From NCBI GenBank assembly GCA_022495005.1, contig JAGYXB010000815.1:744001-808000 (forward strand): a stretch of DNA of 64,000 nt. The letters are read 5' to 3'. The position numbers were made by a program, and so were the translations under genes. This stretch comes from Rhyacophila brunnea. Its lineage: Eukaryota; Arthropoda; Insecta; Trichoptera; Rhyacophilidae. Shown one piece after another: positions 22,747 to 34,575 of this stretch (its first letter is position 1; the number at the start of each line of letters is the position of its first letter). The notes below the pieces were generated by a model, which was given only the letters and a program-made list of their open reading frames with translations, was not told the origin of the DNA and searched no databases.

Positions 22747-25256
22747 TCTCCTATATATTATTATCCTAAGAGATTTTGGAAAATACGTCAACTTTTTTAT
22801 TTAAACACCGTTTTGTTGATTATTAAAGGAATTCACTTCAATTTTTAGAGTCCCGAATCTACTTCCATTTGAATCGGGCACAAATTTGATATAACTCGAC
22901 ACAATCACAGATAATATCGTTTTTAAATCGCGTTTTACATCCGTCACCATACATTTTCGCATCTTGCTAGCCATCTACGGCAAATTGATTATATTGTCAC
23001 TTAATACTTTTTATATAATCGATATTTCACAAATCAGAATTAATATTCCACCAAACTATTCAAATTTGTAAGTAGCGCATTGGCGTGCTACAAGAAATAA
23101 ATACATCTTTCCTCACTAATTACTACGAAAATATAATCTAAAACCATGTCACTGCTTTTTATCTGTCAAACTAATAGACTTAGATTGTCATTTGTTTTCT
23201 TTCGCAAAACAAGTTCATTTGACGTGTCAGAATTCAAATTAAGAATTTGCAGAATTAATCGAAAAAATGTGACATTTCTATTAGCATGTTAAATAATCAA
23301 TTTCAATCAAGACATTTTTATTGTTAGATGAGTTTTCTATTAATAATAGCAAATTTTTTTTTTTTTTAAATATTTCTTTGTGACTGTTTACGCACTATTT
23401 TTTTATTGAATAATTACCTAGGCTACTAATTTCCATAGATATAGTCATATTAAGTTGCCATTGCAAACAATGAAATAAATTAATACGAATTGTTATAATT
23501 AACAAAATGTGTGATATTGTATAATACCTACCTATTTTTACCATCTTTATCATCATCAATCTGGACCTATCCACTGCTGGATGAAGGCCTCCTCAGCTTT
23601 ATTCTACTCCTTACTTACACATGGAAATCAGTGATATCATACTATCTATATTTATAATGCCATTTTTATCACGAGCCTTAATAAATCCACTGCTGGATGA
23701 CGGCCTCTCTACGTTGATTGTATTCTTGATAGTCTTGAATTTCATCATCATCATCAATCCACTGCTGGATGAAGGGTTTGTTTTAACGAATTTGTGATAT
23801 TATACTTATTTCTATCATCCTTATCATCATCGACCTGAACCAATCTACTGCTGGATAAAGGCCTCCCATAGCCTGATTATACTCCTTTCTGTCATATGAA
23901 TTGCTGTATTTATCAAAATTGGTGATATTATATTTATTTATATTATATCATGAGCCTGAATTAATCCACTGATGGATGAAGGGTTCCGCAACCTGATTCT
24001 ACTACTATAGGTTTAACGAATTTGTGATATTATACCTATTTCTATCGTCCTTATCATCATCGACCTGAACCAATCCACTGCTGGATAAAGGCCTCCCTAG
24101 CCTGATTCTACTCCTTTATGTCATTTGAATTACTGTATTTATCAAAATTGGTGATATTATATTATATCTATTTATATTATATCATGAGCCTGAATCAATG
24201 CACTGATGGATGAAGGCCTTTCTAATTTGTTTGTATTTCTGTCAGTCATACGGTCATATGAATTGCTATATTTATCAAAATTGCTGATATTATATTCACC
24301 CATTCATAATATTGTCATTATCATCATCAACCAAGATCAATCCACTGCTGGATGAAGGTTATCCCAACCTAATTCTACTCTTCTTAGTCATATAAACTGC
24401 TATATTTTTTTAAATTTGTAATTTTATATACCTACCCATTTATATCGTCATTATCGTCATCAACCTGTATCAGTCCACTGCTGGATGAAGGCCTCTTTAA
24501 GCTGAATCCACATTTTTAGGTTTTATAAATTCCTGTTTTATCAGAATTGGTCTATTCCTCTCAGATATAATATGTATTGTTTTATTATTTATTAACATTT
24601 GTCTCAATATGAATGTCCCGCACTGGAAAACTATATTGGTTAAGGTTAATTTTGAATTCAAAATTTGATTTTGTAAATATTATTCTATGGCTGCAGGCAT
24701 TTATTTTTATAGACAATGAAATAAAACAATGTTTAAATTTGTTTTTTATGCTGCTAACCTTTTTTTAATATGTAAATGGGACCCGAAAGAGATTAATATT
24801 TTGATATAATGGATCGCTTTTTAAGATAATCACATATTATTGCTGTATATTTGAACGAATGAGATGTATAATTATTTATCATATTTAAATGCACATACCT
24901 ACACATAATAATATATTGTATTACAATTAAAATGTCATTGGTAGCAATCGGCGATTCTGCTAGACCTAGCAGCCTGAAGTTGTGTCAGACGATTTTGTGA
25001 AGGCCAGACTCCAGAATAAACTACGCATACGACTCCAAATTTGTATGGCAGTGACGACATGCAAATCGTAAAACTGACAAATCAGCAAAATGTCAAACTG
25101 TCTAACGTGAATGAAAATCCATCCCGAAGAGAAAACTATGGCGCCGTCTATACATACTTTACAATTATATTAAAATCCAACACCATGTCATTATAACGAA
25201 AAGCTGTCTGCAAGACCTAGCGAGACAGACTGGCGAGAGTCAGCTGGCTCAGCTAG
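22747..25256 (+). mobile_element. Helitron unit 1 of a head-to-tail trio
   Basis: Starts TCTCCTATATATTATTATCC directly after an A and ends with hairpin CTGGCGAGAGTCAG, then GGCTCAGCTAG, which abuts the TC of unit 2. These are canonical Helitron termini (5' TC, 3' hairpin then CTAG, A/T insertion site, no target duplication). It is 2.5 kb and non-autonomous: no Rep or helicase frame. It contains a minisatellite of RTE-tail monomers (23545-24515). Confidence 0.85.
23545..24515 (+). repeat. Minisatellite of RTE-tail monomers in unit 1
   Basis: About nine monomers spaced roughly 70-140 bp. Each contains CATCATCAAYCTGRAYCAAT, then CCACTGCTGGATGAAGGCC, then an AT-rich spacer with GAATTGCT and TATCAAAATTGGTGATATTA. 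The first ~60 bp match the 3' end of the RTE element at 7164. Degenerate monomers have CCACTGATGG or CTACTGCTGG. Confidence 0.88.
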
Positions 25257-27998
25257 TCTCCTATATATTATTATCCTAAGAAATTTTGGAAAATACGTCA
25301 ACTTTTTTATTTAAATACCACTTTGTTGATTATTAAAGGAATTCACTTCAATTTTTGGAGTCCCGAATCTACTTCCATTTGAATCGGGCGCAATCTGATA
25401 AAACTCGACACAATCACAGATAAAATCATTTTTAAATCGCGTTTTACATCCGTCACCATACATCTTCGCATCTTGCTAGCCATCTACGGCAAATTGATTA
25501 TATTGTCACTTAATACTTTTTATATTTCACAAATCAGAATTAATATTCCACCAAACTATTCAAATCTGTAAGTAGCACATTGGCGTGCTACAAGAAATAA
25601 ATGTATCTTTCCTCACTAATTACTACGAAAATATAATCTAAAACCATGTCACTCAGATGTCACTGCTTTTTATCTGTCAAACTAATAGACTTAGATTGTC
25701 ATTTGTTTTCTTTCGCAAAACAAGTTCATTTGACGTGTCAGAATTCAAATTAAGAATTTGCAGAATTAATCGAAAAGATGTGAAATTTCTATTAGCAATT
25801 TTTTTTAAATACTTCTTTGTGGCTGTTCACGAACACTTTTTTATTGAATAATTACCTAGGCTACTAATTTCCATAGATTACAATATAGTCATATTAAGTT
25901 ACCATTGCAAACAATGAAATAAATTAATACGAATTGTTATAGTTAACGAAATTTGTGATATTGTATAATATCTACCTGTTTTTACCTCCTTACCATCATC
26001 AATCTGGACCTATCCACTGCTGGAAGAAGGCCTCCTCAGCCTTATTGTACTCCGTACTTACACATGAATTATTATATATTCACCTATCTATATTTATAAT
26101 GCCATTATTATCACGAGCCTCATTAAATCCACTACTGGATGAAGGCCTCTCTACGTTGATTGTATTCTTGACAGTCTTGAATTTCATCATTATCATCAAT
26201 CCACTGCTGGATGAAGGGTTCCGCAACGTGATTCTACGACTATCGATTTAACGAATTTGTGATATTATACCTATTTCTATCATTCTTATCATCATCGACC
26301 TGAACCAATCCACTGCTGGATAAAGGCCTCCCATAGCCTGATTATACTCATTTCTGCCATATAAATTGCTGTATTTATCAAAATCGGTGATATTATATTT
26401 ATTTACATATTCATATTGTCACCATCATCAACCACAATCAATCCACTGCTGGATGAAGGCAACCGCAACCTGATTCTACTACTATAGGTTTAACAAATTT
26501 GTGATATTCTACCCATTTCTATCGTCCTTATCATCATCGACCTGAACCAATCCACTGCTGGATAAAGGCCTCCCTAGCCTGATTCTACTCCTTTATGTCA
26601 TTTGAATTACTGTATTTATCAAAATTGGTGATATTATATTATATCTATTTATATTATATCATGAGCCTGAATCAATGCACTGATGGATGAAGGCCTTTCT
26701 AATTTGTTTGTATTTCTGTCAGTCATACGGTCATATGAATTGCTATATTTATCAAAATTGCTGATATTATATTCACCCATTCATAATATTGTCATTATCA
26801 TCATCAACCAAGATCAATCCACTGCTGGATAAAGGCCTCCCATGCCTGATTCTACTCCTTTATGTCATTTGAATTGCTGTATTTATCAAAATCGGTGATA
26901 TTATATCTATTTATATTGTCATTATCATCATGAGCCTGAATCAATCCACTGGTGGATGAAGGCCTCTCTAAGTTGTTTGTATTACTGTCGGTCATATGAA
27001 TTGCTATATTTATCAAAATTGCTGATATTATATTTACCCATTCGTTATATCGTCATTATTATCATCCACCAAGATCAATCCACTGCTGGATGAAGGTTAT
27101 CCCAACCTAATTCTACTCTTCTTAGTCATATAAACTGCTATATTTTTTTAAATTTGTGATTTTATATACCTACTTATTTATATCGTCAATATTTTCATCA
27201 ACCTGTATGAATCCACTGATGGATGAAGGCCTCTTCAAGCTGATTCCACATTTTTAGGTTTTATAAATCCCTATTCTTATCAGAATTGGTCGATTCCTCT
27301 CAGATATAATATGTATTGCTTTATTATTTATCAACATTTGTCTCGATATGAATGTCCCGCACCGGGAAACTATATTATTTAAGGTTAATTTTGAATTCAA
27401 AATTTGATTTTTTAATTAATATTATTCTATGGCTGCAAGCATTTATTTTTTATAGACAATGAAACAAAACAATGTTTAAATTTGTTTTTTATGCTGCTAA
27501 CCTTTTTCTATTATGTAAATGGGTCCCGAAAGAGATTAATATTTGGATATATTGGATCGCTTTTTATGATTATCACATAATATTGCTGTATATTCGAATG
27601 AATGAGATGTATAATTATTTATCATATTTAAATGCACATACCTACACATAATAATATATTGTATTACAATTAAAATGTCATTGGTAGCAATCGGCGATTG
27701 ACAGCTGTTCTGCTAGGCCTAGCAGCCTGAAGTGGTGTCAGACGATATTGTGAAGGCCAGACTCCAGAATAGACTACGCATATGACTCCAAATTTGTATT
27801 TGCAGTGACGACATGCAAATCGTAAAACTGACAAATCAGCGAAATGTCAAACTGTCTGACGTGAATGAAAATCCATCCCGAAGGGACAACTATACATACT
27901 TTAAAATTATATTAAAATCCAACACCATGTCATCATGATGAAAAGCTGTCTGCAAGACCTAGCGAGACAGACTGGCGAGAGCCAGCTAGCTCAGCTAG
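25257..27998 (+). mobile_element. Helitron unit 2 of the trio
   Basis: Begins immediately after CTAG of unit 1 with TCTCCTATATATTATTATCC and ends GCCAGCTAGCTCAGCTAG, abutting unit 3. It is 2.74 kb and near-identical to unit 1 over head and tail by eye. It is longer mainly because its minisatellite has about two more monomers. Non-coding. Confidence 0.87.
25985..27250 (+). repeat. Minisatellite of RTE-tail monomers in unit 2
   Basis: About eleven monomers of the same type as in unit 1. Some neighbouring monomers are almost identical to their unit 1 counterparts, including the CACTGATGGATGAAGG variant, so the array was amplified before the units were copied. Short open frames here (e.g. 25955-26251) are shadows. 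Confidence 0.85.
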
Positions 27999-28572
27999 TC
28001 TCCTATATATTATTATCCTAAGAGATTTTGGAAAATACGTCAACTTTTTTATTTAAATACCACTTTGTTGATTATTAAAGGAATTCACTTCAATTTTTGG
28101 AGTCCCGAATCTACTTCCATTTGAATCGGGCACAATCTGATAAAACTCGACACAATCACAGATAATATCATTTTTAAATCACGTTTTATATCCGTCACCA
28201 TACATTTTCGCATCTTGCTTTTCGTCTACCGCAAATCGATTATAATGTCGCTTAATTCTTTCTATTTAATCGAAATTTCACAAATCTAAATTAATGTTCC
28301 ACAAAACTATTCAAATCTGTAAGCAGCACATTGGCGTGCTACAAGAATTAAATGCATATTTCCTCACTAATTACTACTAAAATATAATCTAAAACCATGT
28401 CACTGCTTTTTATCTGTCAAACTAATAAACTAATGATTGTCATTTGTTTTCTTTCGCTTATTTAGTTGACGTGTCAGAATATTTTCAAATTTAGAATTTG
28501 TGCAAATCCTAGAAAACATCGAACAGTAATGTGACATTTCAAATAGCATAGACATTTATTGCAATATTATAT

Positions 28573-30878
28573 CGCACCCCCAGTAAAATACTGTAGTAAG
28601 TCAAAAATTGGCATTTTGCAGGAGAGCCATTTGAAGTTTCAAATATTCTTTGTAAATACAGGAAAAGTCTGAATGTAAAAATTATTACTCATTTTTATGG
28701 AAAAACATGATCTATTTTCAACTGTATTCATCATTTTTCTCTAAAACATATACAAACGGAGATATTTGAATATTTCTGAGTTACGACTGTATTTTATTAG
28801 GATATTTGACAATTTCATGGTAAAATTTGAATCAACTCAATACTTTCTATGTAAATTTCCCTACCATCACTCTAATAATTTCAACTAATTCGTTGGGCAC
28901 TGTAAAGGAAGGTTTTCAAAATATTAAGTTATGGTACAATCTTTAAAGATTTATTGAAAAAAAAGAAAAATACAATTATTAGTTCAAAACATCAAAAAAA
29001 TACTTAATTATTTAATTTAATGGGAAAATAAAATTTTTACATACGATTTTTAATTTTTAAACATCACTTGGAAGAGAAGCAAAAAAATCATAATAAAATT
29101 CACGATGTTTAGCGGTGCAGAGGAAAGCAAATCCTTCTTTTTAATTGTCGTTATTTTTGGCCACTCTTGATATGCTTTGGATTTATTGAGACCATCCATT
29201 GGTAACGGTTTACCTATTTGCTGTTGTCGAACATTCAATTTCCTACATTCTTCATGATAACTGGTTTTAAAAAAAATAATGTATGGATAGTCTCTGTCTA
29301 CTTTTATAACTTTAATCTTCTGCCACAAAACTTTTTCTCCATTTTCATCCGTGTTGTAATTTTTACCGATTTCATCTGCTAGTTTTTTCATGTTGAGAAA
29401 ATTATTTGTCGTCATGGGTTTAACTATGTATGGCTGTCCTGTTTTCTTACTTGTTTGTACAATGGTAATCATTTGGCTGGGCACAAATATTGGTCCACTT
29501 TTTAGAGCCCTGGTTTTCTGCTGCTCAATTGTAGAATGGACGATATCGCCTTCATTTTGTTTATGCCCGGTGACCAAAAACTTATGAGAGATCGTTGTAT
29601 TTTTTTGTGAATTCCACAAAAATAAATACATTGCAGCAATGTATTTATTTTTATTCTGCCCGGCACAATTGTCACTGTAAAAAATAAAATGCTCATTGTG
29701 GTGATATTTTTCACATGCATTGTAATCGAGTACACAGCTACCAATTTATTGGATCCTCATGCAGCTAGACTCTCGTCCCACATGTATCAGTTTGCAATAT
29801 TTTCAGTGATATTATAGACTGTACGATTGTACATTGCCAAACTTTCGTTTATAATAGAAAGTTGACAAATTTCTGCAAGGAAGCGGTAAAACAGCCTGCA
29901 AATCATATACAGCTACATTAATGACGCTATTTTGGCCATTAGTTCGGGACTCTGCTACGTCTTTGATCTTTTCATCCCTTGCCTCTTTTTTCCAGGTTGA
30001 TGTGTCTCATATTTTTCTTGAAGTTGTTTTTTTCATCTGGTGGTGAAGAATTATTGTATAGGTCGCATTCAACGCACAAATCTTTTTTTAGGCTTAAAGA
30101 AGCCAATATTAAATTCGTCATTAAATATAGATGCGTATAATAGTGTTCTTTTCCAAATGGCATATTGCTGTCAGCTTGTTGTTTTTTGTATAACCGATAC
30201 ATTTCAGCAATTGTTAATTTACCATCTAAATACAATTTAGACGTCTGTGCACGCAAATAATGTTACTCGATCACTGGGAAAGACTTAATGTGAGCTCTTA
30301 TATCATTTTTTTAAACATCACTAATTTTTTTGTGATTTTTGTGATCTCTTTGTTCTGGAATTGGCGTTCCGGAAAGAAGATCTCTTGTTTTCCATGCAGT
30401 GGAGCAGTACCTTTCACTCACCCCAAATGTGTTGATAAAGTATTTTTGCATACTTCTTGTATTTTACTTCCATTTAATTGTTGATAACAAAAATTGTTGC
30501 CTCTGCTGCTTCCAGTTTTTTTTGTTTGAATACTTTGGAACAATAATATCCATGCAATTAGTGAGAAAATTACGCTGTATCTCAAGATTTTCCTGTAGTA
30601 ACAGAGTTACAACAGTATTTTTTTGAAAAGTATTGTTAAAGTTTTTTAGAAAGCTTCTTGTAAAATACTGTCGTAACTTAGTTACAACACTATTTTATTA
30701 TCTATTCAACAGTTTTCGGAAAGTAATGTACTGTATTAAGTGCTTTCTCTCCGACACTATTTGAGTTTGAGATACGATAGTATTTTATTAAAATAGCAAA
30801 AAAAAATACGAATCCAACCACATCCATAACTCGAAAACGCCCATTTCAGACTTACGACAGTATCTTACTGGGGGTGCG
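28573..30878 (-). mobile_element. DNA transposon with 4-bp ATAT flanks, 2.3 kb
   Basis: Terminal inverted repeats of ~30 bp begin CGCACCCCCAGTAA and continue RATACTGTMGTAAGTC, with only two mismatches between ends. The flanks are ATAT on both sides (28569-28572, 30879-30882). At least six copies of a subterminal word like TAAAATACTGTCGTAA lie near the ends in both orientations, probably transposase binding sites. It carries the broken gene at 29050-30450. A 4-bp duplication would fit the Sola superfamily, but ATAT is self-complementary and this stays a guess. Confidence 0.8.
29050..30450 (-). pseudogene. Transposase-like gene with DNCxGQNKN motif (DUF7869-like), disrupted
   Basis: Minus-strand blocks in family order: KYFINTFGVSERYCSTAW (from about 30450), AHIKSFPVIE followed by a stop, LRAQTSKLYLDGKLTIAEMY, then KKDLCVECDLYNN. 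A PLPCRN stretch and GSCVLDYNACEKYHHNEH follow, then FYSDNCAGQNKNKYIAA, HKFLVTGHKQNEGD, ALKSGPIFVP, IKVIKVDRDYP and FFKTSY. Frameshifts and stops interrupt it near 30250-30350 and 29750-29970, but the C-terminal ~190 residues are in one open frame (29050-29631, open upstream to about 29700). The DNC and HxQNEGD blocks are conserved and may hold catalytic acids. Because it sits between matched inverted repeats, it is probably the element's own transposase. Plus-strand frames over it are shadows. Confidence 0.75.
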
Positions 30879-31501
30879 ATATGTGTATTCATTGCCAATA
30901 ATAATAATGGAGAATTTTAATACTTCTATCAATAAATAATAATTTCAGATACCTTGATTATCCTGATATAGTATGTAATAGTATTATAATTACTTTAAGG
31001 TAGGTAGGAAAATGAAATTAATGTGACGTTTATTCCAAATAATAATTAAATCGTAATGTTATTAATAATAATTAAATTTCAATAATGTTTCTTCTTATTA
31101 ATATGGTAAAAAATTACATTACATAATATCATTTATTCTTTATCACCTGTAACATCGCTTATATCGTATCGCTTATTGGCAAATAATATTCTAATAGTCA
31201 CTTTTTACTATTTTACACCATAATTAGGTAGGTACCATAAGTAATTTGTTAAATAATAAATTAAGCATGCTGGAATTTATTCAGTAGTATTATTAAAAAC
31301 CTACTAATTTTATATTAAAATAGCATTTTTGCTCCTAAGCAAAGCATATGGACACACCCCTTCAGAGTGGTAATTATGAGTATCAAAAGGCTTAGTACGA
31401 GAGATACTTTTTACATTTTTTCAATCTAATGGGATCCTCCCCCATTCAATAAATAAAACGTATTGTAACAACGCAATAATCTAAATGTATGAAAAATTAG
31501 A

Positions 31502-31960
31502 CTATCCTGCTGTGGCGATGGGTGGAGGTAGGGTGGAGGTAGGGTGGATCCACCATAGATACTGCAGACTAAGCTTTGTCAGTTATACGTATTTGTTTAC
31601 ATTTAAATAAGAGTACAATTTACAGATGGTATTGGTTAGTTTTTAAAATTCAATTATACCCTGGGAAAACCAAGCCATAATACGCATCTGTCTATGAAAT
31701 ATTTAAAATTATGACATTAAATCATACATCATTTTGGATATTTACTCATTCGCCGCGGAGTTTTTAATTAATATTTAATTACCACATTTAAATAACATAC
31801 TAATTATATCTAATGCGGACACAACAGATGTGCTGTAAGGATTTTAATATATAGAATAATATTTTTAACTACTATTGTTAGGTTGAGGCAGGGTTTAATG
31901 AATTATAAAAAAACTAACCAACAGCATGTGGAATTATTCCATAGATAACGTAATTGTATT
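31502..31960 (+). mobile_element. hAT-MITE-like arm captured in Helitron unit 3
   Basis: Starts near CCTGCTGTGGCGATGGGTGG and continues through GGATCCACCATAGATAC and a GTTTACATTTAAATAAG block. It matches the arms of the intact MITE at 40994-41578 and the arm at 33682-34080. A short GGTGGAGGTAGG duplication follows the start. The right half is degraded and no target duplication is visible. Confidence 0.5.
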
Positions 31961-32154
31961 CCAAATTTGATTTTTTTAAATACTTCTTTGTGACTGTTCA
32001 CGCACTTTTTATTGAATAATTACCTAGGCTAATAATTTCCATAGATTAATATAGTCATATTAAACTAACAAAGTTGCCATTGCAAACAATGAAAGAAATT
32101 AACACGAATTGTTATAGTAATCAAAATTTGTGATATAGTATAATATCTACCTAT

Positions 32155-33230
32155 TTTTATCGTCCTTATCATCATCAATCTGGACCGATCCACTACTGGA
32201 TGAAGGCCTCCTCAGCCTTAGTCTACTCCTTACTTACACATGTATTGTGATATTTATCAAAATCAGTGATATTATATTATCTACCTATCTATATAATATA
32301 ATGCGTTATTATCACGAGCCTCAATAAATCCACTGCTGGATGAAGGCCTCTCTACGTTGATTGTATTCTTGACAGTCTTGAATTTCTATATTTATTAAAA
32401 ATGCTAATGTTATTAATCTACATATTCATATCGTAATCATCATCATCAATCCACTGCTGGATGAAGGGCTCCGTAACGTGATTCTACTTCTATCGGTTGA
32501 ACGAAGTTGTGATATTATACCTATTTCTATCATCCTTATCATCATCGACCTGAGCCAATGCACTGCTGGATAAAGGCATCTCTAGCCTGATTCTACTCCT
32601 TTCTGTCATTTGAATTGCTGTATTTATCAAGGTAGGTGATATTATATTTATCTACATATTCATATCGTCATCATCAACCAGGGTCAATCAACTGCTGGAT
32701 GAAGGGTTCTACAACCTGATTCTACTACTATCGGTTTAACGAATTTGTGATATTATACCTATTTCTGTCGTCTTTACCATCATCGACCTGAACCCATCCA
32801 CTGCTGGATAAAGGCCTCCCTAGCCTGATTCTACTCCTTTCTGTCATTTGAATTGCTGTATTTATCAACATCGGTGATATTAAATTATATCTATTTATAT
32901 TGCCTATGAGCCTGAATCAATCCACTGGTGGATGAAGGCCTCTTTAAGTTGTTTGCATTTCTGTCGGTTATATGAATTGCTATATTTATCAAAATTGCTG
33001 ATATTATATTTACCCATTCAAAATATCGTCATTATCATCATCAACCAAGATCAATCCACTGCTGGATGAAGGTTATACCAACATAATTCTACTCTTCTTG
33101 GTCATGTAAACTGCTATATATTTTTTTTAAATTTGTGATTTTATATACCTACCTATTTATATCGTCATTATCGTCATCAACCTGTATCAAACCACTGCTG
33201 GATGAAGGCCTCTTTAAGCTGATTACACAT
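32155..33230 (+). repeat. Minisatellite of RTE-tail monomers in unit 3
   Basis: About nine monomers with the CCACTGCTGGATGAAGGCC core and the AT-rich spacer, in the same order of variants as in units 1 and 2. Confidence 0.85.
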
Positions 33231-33681
33231 CTTTAGGTCTTATAAATTCCTATTCTTATCAGAATTGGTCTAGAATAGACTCAGATATAATATGTATTGT
33301 TTTATTATTTATCAACATTTGTCGAGATATGAATGTCCCGCACCGGGAAACTATATCGTTTAAGGTTAATTTTTAAATCAAAATATGATTTTAAAATATT
33401 ATTCTATGGCTGCAAGCATTTATTTTTTATAGACAATGAAACAAAATAATGTTTAAATTTATTTTTTATGCTGCTAACCTTTTTCTATTATGTAAATGGG
33501 TCCCGAAAGAGATTAATATTCGCGTTATATTGGATTGCTATTTATGATAATCACAATTGAGATGTATAATTAATTATCATATTTAAATGCATATGCCTAC
33601 ACATATATTGTATTAAAATGTCAGTGGTAGCAATCGGCGATTGCCAGCTGTTCTGCTAGACAAAGCAGCCTGAAATGGTGT

Positions 33682-34080
33682 CCTATCCTGTAGTGGCGAT
33701 GGGTGGAGGTAGGGTGGATCCACCATATATAGTACAGACTAAACTTTGTCAGCTATACGTATTTGTTTACATTGAACTAAGACTACAATTTACAGATGGT
33801 GTTGGTTAGTTTTTAAAATTCAAATTAACCCTGGGAAAACCAAGCCATAATACGTATCTGTCCATAAAAAATTTAAAATTATGCTATTAAATCATACATC
33901 ATGTTGGATATTTAATAGATAGAATAATATTTTAACTACTATTGTTTGGTTTAGGCAGGGTTTAATGAATTATAAAAAACTAACCAACAACATGACGTGT
34001 AATGTATGTTCTTAGTTCAACGAAAACAAATAAGAATGAATGAAAAAGTGCAATATATAAACATATTATAATCTATTAAA
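33682..34080 (+). mobile_element. hAT-MITE-like arm in the tail of Helitron unit 3
   Basis: Begins CTATCCTGTAGTGGCGATGG and runs through ATGGTGTTGGTTAG and AACCAACAACATGACG. Near-exact inverse of 22354-21990 in unit 5. It lacks a clean second terminus and is present at the same tail position in both long units, so it predates their copying. Confidence 0.55.
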
Positions 34081-34416
34081 ATGACAGTGGTAGCAGTCGC
34101 CGATTGCCAGCTGTTCTGCTAAGCCTATCAGTCTGAAGTGGTGTCAGACGATATTGTGAAGGCCAGACTCCAGAATAGACTACCCATATCACTCCAAATT
34201 TGTATTGGCAGTGACGACATGCAAATCGTAAAACTGACAAATCAGCGAAATGTCAAACTGTCTGACGTGAATGAAAATCCATCCCGAAGGAAAAACTATG
34301 GCGCCGTCTATACATACTGTACAATTATATTAAAATCCAACACCATGTCATTATGACGAAAAGCTGTCTGCAAGACCTAGCGAGACAGACTGGCGAGAGC
34401 CAGCTGGCTCAGCTAG

Positions 34417-34575
34417 TAATATTATATTTCACTTATAATGATAAAATAGCAAACATGCATAATAAGAACTATTATTAGAATGTTATTTTTATTGAGTATG
34501 TATTAATAGTTACTAATGGTAGAAAAGAAAAAGAAAGGTTACTGTAATTTTATATAAGTACAATAATTATTATTA
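34417..34575 (-). mobile_element. Helitron unit 5, middle part
   Basis: This 159-bp spacer between the trio and the next Helitron, read on the minus strand, aligns by eye with about 31060-31210 of unit 3 (words such as AAAATTACAGTAAC and AACATTCTAATA). It is therefore the middle of the interrupted minus-strand unit. Confidence 0.5.

Larger units (their letters stand above)
27999..34416 (+). mobile_element. Helitron unit 3 of the trio, with nested transposon
   Basis: Starts TCTCCTATATATTATTATCC right after CTAG of unit 2 and ends CCAGCTGGCTCAGCTAG followed by T at 34417, which closes the trio in an A|T site (A at 22746). It is longer than units 1 and 2 because it holds a 2.3-kb DNA transposon (28573-30878), a ~1-kb segment (30883-31960) shared with unit 5, and two hAT-MITE-like arms (31502-31960, 33682-34080). 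A tail word (ATGACAGTGGTAGCARTCG) occurs twice, at about 33618 and 34080, a sign of a recombined tail. Confidence 0.82.

Noticed and set aside
23545..33230. Regularly spaced repeats that could look like a CRISPR-type array
   Set aside because: The spacing varies (70-140 bp), the 'spacers' are themselves repeated, the core is an RTE 3' end, and the setting is a eukaryotic intron.
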